From Plakobranchus ocellatus (taxonomy: Eukaryota > Mollusca > Gastropoda > Plakobranchidae): 39,784 nucleotides of DNA. The number at the start of each line of letters is the position of its first letter. Positions within the stretch are counted from its first letter, which is position 1. This document shows positions 25,201 to 37,200 of the stretch, piece by piece. The notes beneath the pieces are model-generated. The model ran no database searches, was not told where the DNA came from, and saw only the letters and a program-made list of their open reading frames with translations. The translations under genes and the position numbers were made by a program. The DNA lies in NCBI GenBank assembly GCA_019648995.1, contig BLXT01005777.1:1404662-1444445 (forward strand), read 5' to 3'.

Positions 25201-28200
25201 TTTAAAATGCTTACAAAATGCACCCTTTTCTTTTTCAAGATAGCTTAAGTCCAAAGTAAAGATTAATCATGTAATGCATTTTGCTTTTCTCAGAGTCTTG
25301 TAGGACTTGGAAGGTTGCTTCGTGTAGTATCTGAACACCATGGTTCAGATCAACCATCACAATGGATAGTTTATGTTGTGGTTAGTATCCTAGTGTTTAA
25401 ACCATTCATTGACTTCTCTACTAATTGTATTTATGCAAAATTTTTCTTTTCTATTATTACTTGAAATTCAATGAATTTGTCTGCAATGTCTATCTGAATG
25501 CCCAGTACATAAAAATGAAGACATAGTTCTTTAAAAAGAACAATGCATCGTTTTGGCACAGATTATTAGGTATAAGCATATTTATCTTATTTAAATCAAA
25601 ATTCCGTATTTTATAAGCTTGATCCATTAAATGTTCATGTACTCAAACGTAGTTATATCTTTTTCTATGAACAATCAATCAATGTCTTCATCTGGATTGC
25701 AAGTATAAATACATTCAATAGTCAGTGCAAGAAGATTGGAAAATGTATTTTAAAACATTTTGATTAATAGGTTTGCCCGAAATTGCTGTTTAAAAATTTT
25801 AAGATCTTGATTTTGGCATTATGAACTTTGCGATTTTCCGAACAATAAGTATTTTTTTTAATGTATATGTAAGACTTCATTGGCTCTTTTACTAAATGCA
25901 AAAGACTGACATATGATGGCTATTGAGCCTTTGATTGAATAACTATTTAATTTATCTCATAAGTGCGACAGATTTGTTTTTTCATTTGTATTAACTTTTC
26001 TATAAATTCTTATATGAAACACAGGTGGTCAGTTATTTATTACCCTCAAAGTATCAAAAGTAACTTTTTCTTTACTCTGGAATACATGCCATCAGGAGCA
26101 GCTGAAGCTCCAGCTGGCAGCTGAAGAAGCAGAGGCTGAAAGAGCAGCAGCTGCAGAAAAGGCTGCGCTTCAAATGCTAGAAGAGGATGAAAAAGATGTG
26201 GAGGGTGAGAAAGATGCCAATGCTAATCAGGAGATCCAACCTGATGCAGAACTGGCAGCAGAGGATGATGCGGATGACGATGAGGAGATGGAGATGGATG
26301 AAGTGCAGATGAGAAAGAGGGCCAAATACATTAAAACCATCAAAGAAAAATGGGTAAATATATTTTGTAAAATAATAAGTGTTACGTTGAAAAACTGTGG
26401 CACTTCTTGTATCATAATGTTTTAATCATGTTATTGATATTGATTTGATTGCAGATATGTGCTGATAAGAAGAATTTTGTTTCCAAGATGTTATTGGCTA
26501 TTGTTTTTTTAAGTTATTGTTTCACTTTAAGCCATGTTAAAGATAGTATTGATATTGTTCTCATTAGAAAGAGGAAGTAAATCACAAATCTGAAAGATTT
26601 TAAATCTTGCAATGTTTTCTTTAACCACCCTGAACTATCAGTTTTGAAATTTGTAATCATTTTAATATCTTAATATACCTAGCCTTAGGATCTCATGTAC
26701 TACGCCAGTCAATCATAAATAATTTCATTGGATACCCTGTATACTCTGCCAGTCTTTGATTGTCTATGATATGCCTTTTAATTCAGAATATTCCACTCCA
26801 TATTGTACTAGAGGGAAATCAAAAGCTTTCCTTGTTTTTAAAACTTAGATTGTTTTATCTGAACCCTTTTGTTTCAACTGCAATCAAGAAATCAACAAGA
26901 GCCATAAAACACCTAACACCCTGCTATACATGTGGTTTGAAAGCAGGCTATAAATAACAAAACAATGGGAAACATGCAAATAAGTTAATCTCTTGTAAAC
27001 AGAACACATGACATGCATCCAATATGAGGAAGTTGAAAATAATTATAAACTTTAACAGTTCTACTGCCATAGCTTTATTTATCATTAAAATATGTTGTTT
27101 TAAGAGCCGTTTACAAATCAAGAGATACAATATGGTTCTGGAATCAAAAGCCATACTTTAGATTTTTAAACAGGTTATAAAATCTATAAAAATTTGCCAT
27201 TAATTTTTCCAATTTTGATCCGATCAACTAGATTATTGAAAACTATGAAATTTTGTCTTCTGGCTCATTTTCCTTAAGCATAGTCCTTGTGGTTTGAACT
27301 AGGATATTTTTTGTGCCGTTCACATTTGAACTAAGATTTAAAAAAAAAATTTTTTTTTTGCTGCACTTTGCATCATTCTTTTTTACTTCTTCAGAGACAA
27401 CATGAAAGATCAAAATATTTCTTCATGTGTGCAAGTGAGTGTCTGGGTCAAGCCATCAATTTCTGTTTGAAAAATCAGTTTTTGGTAAGTTTGAGAAAGT
27501 TTAGTCTGAAACAAGACTACTGTTAAATTTTCTTTCCAAGTAAAGCTTCTTTGGCCTGTGTTTAAGGAACTAAGTTGACCATCATAGCTTGTTTTCATTT
27601 TCGAAAGTCAAGACAGAGGCCATCGAAAGAGATGCCATGCCACACTTTATATAATAAATCTAACCTTGTGGAAAAACAAAAGGGGTGAAAAACAGACAGT
27701 GGGCTGAGGACTAAATCAGTTTACCACCTTAACCTCTATATTACAAAAACTTAAAAGTGGAAGAATAGGCTGACTAGGATTTATGGCCACAGTTAGGTCT
27801 GGCATGTTGTGATTGTCTATGTCTAAAAAAAGATTTGCAGAAAATATACAGGAAATGATACTTAAAACAGAAAATGAAGTAGTGCTATTGATCAATCAAT
27901 TTAAATCAAAACTGGTTTTGTATGATTGTTTTTCTCATTTGATTGATTTTTATTACTTATATTTTTTACATAAGACCTGACACTCAAAGGAGAAAAAGTA
28001 CTACTCCTTTTGATCAAACTTCTTTTTGTTGTTTTTATCATTGTTATCATAGATTGGTTGTTGTTGTTGTTATTGAAATTTTTACTTTTAATAATGCATG
28101 TTGGGTTTAAAAAGCCAGCATGAATGGCTAGTATACTGGAATATAATTATTATCTTGACTGATACTTCAAACAGTTTTTGTTTTTATTATTTTATCATTG

Positions 28201-31200
28201 ATTGATCTTTCTGTTTGTAAGCTCCCTTTTTAAAAAAATCATTTCAATAAGCACAATGGTCTTTCGTATTTTTCAAATGAGAAAAGTCATGAAAAGGCTG
28301 ATGATAAGGTGTTACTTATTTTAGAAAATTTAAACCATTATATATTGACATTTCATGCTATGTGTTGAGCTCTTTTTTTCCCTGTGTACACTATGAGTGT
28401 ATTTTTCACATGTTATCTTTTTTTTTCTGTTAAAGGATTTGGCTGGGAAGGCAGCTTTGGAAATGGTTGTTCTCACTGGCCAATATGATTCAACAGGAGC
28501 GTCTATGATGTTATCATTATATCAGGTTTATTAAATACTGTCTTTTTAAAGTTTTCATTGTAACTAAATGAATATTTTGGGAGATTTTTCTGTATCCATT
28601 TTATTTATTCATTCAAGAGAATGAAGCCGCTTTGATAACATGAATCTAAAGCTAAATAGAATGATCATTTCTTTTTAAAAATAATCTTCCTGTTTCATTG
28701 TCATTTAAAATGCATTTGAAGAGACAAAAGTCATAAAAAAGAAGAAATGGGATAATTTTACAACTTTTTCTCTGCTATATAATGGTTGCCTTTTTGGTTA
28801 TCCCAGCTTTTTTGGCTCAGATGAAGGGTCAAACCAATGACAGAAAATTCTTTCAGATTTGGAGTTGTTTTCTTTTTTGTTGCCTTTTTGGTTATCCCAG
28901 CTTTTTTGGCTCAGATGAAGGGTCAAACCAATGACAGAAAATTCTTTCAGATTTGGAGTTGTTTTCTTTTTTATTGCTATTATTGCAACATCAGAAAGAT
29001 GTTTTGAAAAATCATGTATAGAAATGTGTGATTGACTTTATATTTGTTCTATTTACCCACTTCATAAATGAAACACAAAATTCAAATTACTTGAAGATGA
29101 AATTTTAGTGCTAATATGTCAGTCCATTAGAAGGCTGGGAGATTTAATTTTAACAATAGAGACTTTTTTTGATGGTTTATACCGCAAACTGGAGGAAAAA
29201 GGCATTGACTTCAAAGAGAAGGAAAAACCATGTGTTCAATGCATGTAGAAAGCCTTTATTTAAAAAAGAAGAAAATTTAGAGTTAAGTCATCCAAAGTTA
29301 CCTAAATTTTGTAGTGTTGTATAATATTAAACAGTTTCTTTTTTGTGTGTGTGTGTTGTGTTTATCTGGGTTTCTTTTTAGCTTTGTTTTCAGTAAATGT
29401 AAAATTATTATCAAATGGAATCATGCCAATAAGAGCTGAGCAAACAAGATAAATAATTGGTGGGGAGAAAATTTAAGCTTTTTAAGCAAAATTGCGTGTC
29501 AAATAATACATTTTTCAACAATGTTTTGAATTGACATAAAATTTATCACTTCTTTAATGGACTTTTACTCATTCAGAGGCTTTGATGGTTCAAAACTTCA
29601 GACCAAAAAAAAAAACTCAACCTTTTTTTTTTGTAATATCTTCTTAGTATTAATGATATATAAAAACTGCTTTCATGTATCTTTCAGAGCTGTCAAGCTT
29701 CTCTAACATTAGAAAATGTGCTGACAAAGTCACAGACTGACCCTATGACCTCTCAGCTAGCAGCTCTACTGCATCAGCGACGGCACTTGCTTTGTGATGA
29801 TATAACAACTAACCTTAGCAACAGCAGAATCTTCAAAGATCTTGTCACTACTCTTCATACAGATTGGCAGGTGATAATTTAGTTTCTGTTTAGTCTTTTT
29901 TTTTTTTTTTTATTCAAAATTGAACATTTTTTGCCTCTTGCAACTAGAAGCAGTGAATTGAGTGTTTTACTTCACTTAGACATATATATTTTAAATTCTT
30001 TGCTGATATTTGGTATAGTCTTCTGTTTTTCATAAAAACTTTTTTTAAAGCTCAACATTGTAATACACTATGATCTAACATCATGATTTTTTTGTTTTTT
30101 TTGCAACAACTGCAAAGATGAAAATAAGGAAATTTACATTCCATGGGGCAAAATTTGCATTGCATCACTGTTTCACTTCAGTCACAATCCGATGTTTGCT
30201 TTGTTTTAATGTAATGTGATTTCATACTGTTAATTTTTTTTTTATTATTATATTTAGTTTATTATTATTATTATTATTTTGTATCTCAATCACAGTCATA
30301 TTATCTTTTGCTTTCATAATTTTCAATATGTTTGAAGCTGTTTGCTTTTCTGAATATGTATGATTTGATACATTAAGGTTATGCCTATGATAATAATTGT
30401 TGTCTTTTGCATAATGCTAGGTACTTTAGTGTTTTTGTGAAGTTAATGGTAAAATTTAAATATGTAGACAAAGAAAAATATTATTAAACAGAGTGGAAAT
30501 TGATAAAAGAAAGGCTATATTTGTACCTTATCTTTTCTTACGTTAGCTTTATGTGATATAGAGCTTCTTTTTTGCTGCAGCTGTTTTTTTTTTTTTTTAA
30601 TGTTTGAGATCTATTTTTTTCATAATTGTTGATAGTGCATACAAAGGCGTATTGGTATTATGAAGCTTTGCCTTCCAGGTGAAAAGCCTATGTTAGGAAG
30701 GAGAACTGGTAATGAAGAAAATAAGTGATAATAAAGGAGGAACTGTCATGACAATGACTCCTAGAGAAGTAAAGCGCAATTTTTGTCCAAAAAATCTCTT
30801 TTTCTCTGTCTAATGAATATCAAACAAAGTACATATTGACTCCATAATTCATTTATTTTAGAAAGATTTTGGGTTTGTAATTTTAATCCAATGGTGCAGA
30901 GACATGTGAAAAACATAAAATGCTTGGTTTTATCATTGTCAAATTTCTGTTTCAATCGATCTGATTATCATACGATTATGTTTTTAAAAAACATCACTAC
31001 AACAATAAAACAAAAAAAGAATGTATTTCAATATCTTTTTTCCAGGCATGGAAGAAAATGGAGGTACCAATAAATCACTTGGATATCCTGAAGGATACAC
31101 CTGCTAACTATAATATCATCATCCTGCAACATTCTCCAGACAAGTTTGTGTTCTAATCTACTCTTCTATTCTGTGCTCTTTCATATATTTAGATTTTTGG

Positions 31201-34200
31201 GGGCCTGGAGCTCTAAATCTTTAAGGCAATATTTTAAAAAACATAATATGTTGTCGGTGTTTTCATATTCTGTAAACAACTGTCCTTTTATATAAATTAT
31301 AACATAAATTTTGCTGAGCAGTAAATGAGATGTCTTGTTTTGTAAAAGTCTGTATATATGATGTAAGATCCTAAACTTTGATACAAAAATGGTCTTATAT
31401 ATTTTACTTGAAATTTAATGCAGAAATTAATTTATTTGCATTTGTCTGTGCATTGTTTCATTTCAGAGTTCTTAAAATCAATTTCTCCTATTGCCTTAAA
31501 ATAATATTCCAAGATGAGCAAGCCAGTTGTATCCAATCATAATGTAATTGTGCTTGTTCTCTTATTGCACATGAGCTATACCTTGTTTTGTTTTAAATAA
31601 ATAATGCACTACCTATTCAGGTGTAGATCTTATAAATAGAGCCAACAGACAGATTTGAATAAAGCATATTTTCTCTAAAATTGATACAATTCATTTCAAA
31701 TTTCAAGCCTCTTGCAGTAATAAAAAGCTTGTGTCTTTTCGAACTTGCTTATGTATGTATGATAAAGGCCATGTCAATGTTTTTTTAAGCAGTTTTCTTT
31801 TTCTGAGACTCCATTGTTATTTCAATCTTCTCAGAACTTTTCTTTATGGAGCTATTCTGGAAAAAGGCAAAGGTGCAAGTCCCAGTGGACCAGGAAAACC
31901 TAAAGGTGGAGACAAGACAAGTAAGTATGGACTGAAACCATTACAGAAATGAAATGTTGTTTTACAAACAACTAGTTTTATTGATTAGATTTAATTAGAT
32001 TATTCCTGGGAGATTAAAGTTAAATTGAGATGATAAGGTGGTTCTGCTTTGACAAACATGCAAAAGATTTTCTGTATATTTTCTTACTTTTTATTATTCA
32101 AAAACTTGTATTTATGCTAAAATCTTCATGGCTCTAACTTTCCATTTTTTGAAAATGACTATTGCCACTCTTAGCAAGAGATTGAAAAAAGTTTCATCAT
32201 ATCTTTTTAAAGCAGAGATCTTAATAAAATTTTTAGTTTCTGTTCATCCCATCTCATTAAGAGGCATACACGAGACGTTTTTGAGATACCTTATACTTTT
32301 TCTATAGTAGAATGTTGTAATTGGGATTAACATCAAAATCATGAAAGCCATTTTTATGTCCAAGTTAAACAAAAAAGTGCTACAAATCTGCACTGCATTA
32401 AAGTCAGTTTAGGAGAAAGGTTAATTAGGATATCATAAGACAAATTCATCAGATAAAATCAAAACATTTTTTGCCAGTGAAAGAGTCAATATACTCAAAT
32501 GTAAAAGTCAAAATAACAAGAAAACATACTTTGGGCAATATCGTTTAAGTCAAGTAAATTAGACGAATAATGCAAGAAGGGGGAAGCTTAAAGTTGAGTA
32601 TTCCAAACATATGCAACCCACTAGGAGTTTAAAAGAAGCACATGTACAGCTTAAGAAATAAGACAATTCAAAGTTTAATGATCAATTGCTTTTGTTCCCT
32701 ATTTTTCATCTATGTCAAAGAGTAAGCAATTATAACCTTTCAACTTCATAAGATAAATGCATGGGCACTAAGCTGCCTCTAAGCCTATTTGATCTCTTCT
32801 GGCACAGCTTTATAGAGAGTAGAAAAAGATGACATTTTATGGGTCTTTTTTTCTGTGATCATGTGATTTTGCTTATTCTCAATTGAATTTTTTTATAGAT
32901 GAAAATCAATAGTCATTTTAAACTAGCAGAATCAAAACATTCCATGACCATAATATATATGTTTATCAGTCTCACAAATTGAGTCGAGTTGCTGGTCTAC
33001 ATCTCTGAGATTAATCATAATATTAAAGGAAAGAAGTAAACATTCCCATTGCTTTATGTGCAGAAACAGTCTATAGAAAGTCCTCCACATAGAGATGTGA
33101 GTTTTTTTCACCTCCCTAGTCAAAAATTTTCATTTTAAGTCAATCATCTACTTGACTCATTTTATCAGACCACTACACATTTAAGTATCATTAACCATTA
33201 AGTACAAATCACACCAGTTTGTGCAGGTAAGCATGCATAAAAAGTATTAAAGGAGAAAAAAGCTTGTAAAAGACAAAGGCCCTTATCTTATAATTTGAAA
33301 AGAAGTCTTTTAAATACTTAATCTAAAGGATCATTTTAAAAGTAGATTTATGGTTGCCTTGAAAAAAAAATGTTTTGGACTAAAGAAGAATTTCTAGAAG
33401 AAAAAAAAGTTTGTTTTTTTTTTCTTTTAAACTCCATAAAATAGGGAAAAAATCCAACCCTCTTTAGTCTTAGTATCTGTGGGGTGCTACTCAAAATACA
33501 TGAATATATATGTATATATTCATACACTTTAATTGTTAATTCCAATTTACAGAGCGCACGTCTACAGAAGCTCAGTTTGAATCATCTCAAACAACTATTG
33601 GTATTTTATTTGCTACATTTTTTTTCTGCCTGTTTCCTGAAACTATGTTTGATTCCTTTTTAAATAGGTGGTTATGTTCATTAATTATGTTACAAACTAT
33701 ATTTATCTTATTTTTGTGGATGTTAATCTTGTTTTATTAGAGATTAAAATGCTTCCTTTTCAGAGAGTACATTGTGTTTCACATCATAGAAATTTTGCTT
33801 TGTTTAAAAAGTGTAAGATAGTACAATGTTTTTTTATTTTTTTTTTGTAAGATGGCAGGCACATTTTGGAGTTTTTATTAAACATTGATGGAAGAGACAC
33901 AACCAGTGAGAGTCACTGTGGTTTTTTCTTTTTTGTAATTGTATATATTTAAAAGCTCACAGAATTAACTCACAAATGTAAAAATAAGATATCTCTGATG
34001 TAGCACAATTTAAATATTTCTTCATATTTCACTTATTAAAAATTGCTAAGTAAGTCTTTCTTACAGCAGCTTCTACATACTTATACCTATATAGGTACCA
34101 ATTTTTTAAGACACATGGGTTGTATAGATAGGGAGTTACTTGTAGAGTGAGTTGTATGTACTTAACAATGATCTATCTAATTTTCCCTATTTATATAGTA

Positions 34201-37200
34201 TTCTTATGCTTTCATATACCTTTCCAATTCCCTGTAATATTTTTTCACACATGATATAATGTTATCTATTTGGAGCACACATTATATCAATTTTAATTTT
34301 TAAAGAAGACATATATATGTAGGTAAGACTTTTTAAAGGATAATCATGAGCTATCCATGCAAAATGAGTTGTTTATCAATAATTACCTGCACTGTTTGAG
34401 ATATTGAAAAAAAAAATCTCTCTGCAGATATCTTAGGATGACCATTATTAACTAAATGTGCAAAGATTTTATATATCTTTTTTATATTTGTTCTTATATC
34501 GTTTAGGGCGATTCCTGACAAAGGATTCCTTTTATAAGGATGGGTTGGGTTTTGTCTCATTTAATGCTGGAGAATTTTTTTGGTTTAGCAATCTAATTGA
34601 AAATACAATATCATCATATGTGATTTCATGACTTTTGCATTATATTTTTTTCAGGAAAGTTATGAAATTACACATTTAAGAATGGAACCAAACTTTTCAT
34701 GTGCATATTTAAAATTTTATTACAATGTGTCAATATGAACCATGCTGGTTTTTTTTTTTTTTTTTTTTTTTTTGCTTTAGTCTTTTTATAATGGAGCCAA
34801 ACTTTTAATCTGCATATTTAAAGTTTTATTACAATGTGTCAATATGAACCACGCTGTTTTTTTTTTCTTTAATGATCTAAGCTTTGTTTTTTTTTTTTGG
34901 TTTTTTTTTTGGTTTGCTTTAATCATTTTGCTCTCCCTATCTTAAGAAGCGTATATTTCCTGAACATGTCTTTAAGTTTTTTTTTTTTTTTACTGTAGCA
35001 TTAAGAGTAATTCATTTTGTGCATGTTCTTTCTATGTGCAGACGCAAGCAGGGCACAAATTTTTGGAGTGGCTACCAACTTCCGAGTGCTTCTTGAGCTA
35101 CAGGCACGCCTGAAGGCATACCAAAAGCAACAACAAACAGTGCTGCTGAAGAGAGAATATCAGCGTATGCAAGCAGCACAAAGAGAAAAGATGCTTGAGA
35201 GTCTAGAGGAGGATTATAAGACTGAGGGCAAGGTTTGTGTATCATTTTTAATATTTTTAATTATTTAATAACCAGTCAAAATGAATGTGGCAATTTGCAT
35301 TTTCAAGATTTTGAACCATTTAAAACACCTATCTGAAATCTCTGAGCTTGCTGTGACAAAAACTCTCTCCTCTGTCTGTGTGTGTGTATGTCTTTCTCTT
35401 TCTCTCTCTCTTTTGGTCTCTCTTTCTGTATGCATAGATATATACGTATATAAATAGATGTATATACATATACACACACACACACACTCAGACGTGCACA
35501 CATGTAAGTATATATATGTATGCTTACATGCATATGCAGTAAGAGTGAATTGAATCACGAATCTATGATAGTGCTATTTTGTTTTGTTTTGTTTTTTATG
35601 TCACAATAATTTATCGCACAACTTTCAGGAATTCAGTGAAGAAGCTAAGTTTGAGGAAGCTGAACTTGAGGAGGAGTTTGAAGAGATTTTGCGATGGATG
35701 AACTTCTATCTTCGTCCTGTTTTGGAACCTATTTGCCAATCTCTTGGGTATGTAAATTACTCAACCTACCTCCAGAAACCACTTTTGAAAAGTCCTCTTC
35801 TCTCCCCGAAAGAAAAAAAAAATTGTAACCAAAGCTTTGTGGGGAGTTATTAAATAATTATAACCAAAGTAATTTGTGTCGATATCCACCCAAATGTGTC
35901 CGAAATTGCATTTTGAATACTTCAAACCATATGCAATATCAAAATCATTAGGACTGGTTGCAAAGACATTTTTTTTTTTAAAAACTCATTGTTATCTATT
36001 TGCATCATCAAAAGTCAAATTTTAAAAATGCTCTGTATATTTGGGCACAGTTTTTTTTTTTAATGAAAAAAAAATTGTTTTGCATTTTTTGTGTGTATGT
36101 AAGATTAAATTTCGTAAATATCAACCTATTAGCTTTTATACTGTAAGAAATCTCTTTTGGGGAGCAAGAATTATGGGAATTAATATTAGACTTAATTTTT
36201 TTCAAGTCCTTGTTAAAAGTGTGCAATAAAATGTCAAATTTTTCTTGAAAATACATTGAATATACTTTTCATGGATCACAAAAAGTCTATTGATTGTTAG
36301 CGGCACATGTGTTTTTTTATAGACAAAAAAAGAGAGTTATTTTAGGAATGAAATATATTAGAGTAGTTCATCTATTATTTTATAATTTGGCCACACGTCC
36401 AATTAAGTTATGTTCACTGATTTCATCTCCAGCTTTTTTAATGACATATTTTAGGCTAAGCTTACAAATAGTGGCAAAGATTTCTGTTGTTTACTTCATG
36501 GCATTCATGTCTGCTACACCTGATTTTTATTGCCCGCTTGCATTTTTTTTTTCTTTTTAGTCTTTTTTTTCCTTCATTTCTTACAATTTTGCAAAAACAT
36601 CTTTAAGCCATGGGCATGATTGCTTAAGCCTTTGGCATTTTTTTCCTCATTTTTGTTTGAAAGCATCAGTATTATAAAAAAATTTTCATCTCTTTAGGCT
36701 GAGCGCCAACTTACTGGGCAGCAATCTCAATATTGCTGAGCCTGGGGCCAAAGACAAAGCAACTAAAGATCATATAACCCAGCAGAATGAGTGTATCATT
36801 CTACTGGCTGATCCTTATCTTATGCAGCTTCCTCTTGAGGCAAGCATGTACTTAGAGAAAGTGGAGGGAGTGAATTCTGTGTCACGGGATTTCTCACTGC
36901 AGCTCTTGCACAACCGGGCTCAGGATGACAGGCAAAGTGAGTGTTTCATCTTTTATACAGTGTTGCTAAGTTTCTTACAAGAATCAAAGACACGTGGTTA
37001 AAACAAAAATAAAGCAAAAAATTAAGCTGTATAGACTTATCAGCTTTCTTGTAGTCCTTTTTAACTTGCAAATGGCCTGATGATAGAACTTAATGCTATG
37101 CATACTTGAGGTTCTTTCCTGATTCTTTATTATTTTTTTTCCAGCTGAGACGGATGCTAAAGATGCCAAGGGTGCTGATGCTAAGAAGAAAGCACCCAAA

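Larger units (their letters stand above)
25381..28435 (+). other. Introns 26-28, nothing recognised
   Basis: Outside exons 27 and 28, AT-rich sequence with no recognisable element. About 27600-27760 is somewhat less AT-rich and may be an old repeat that I cannot name. Confidence 0.55.

Noticed and set aside
35265-35558. Two overlapping minus-strand frames with Tyr/Ile and Arg/Glu repeats
   Set aside because: They translate dinucleotide repeats; no start context or homology.
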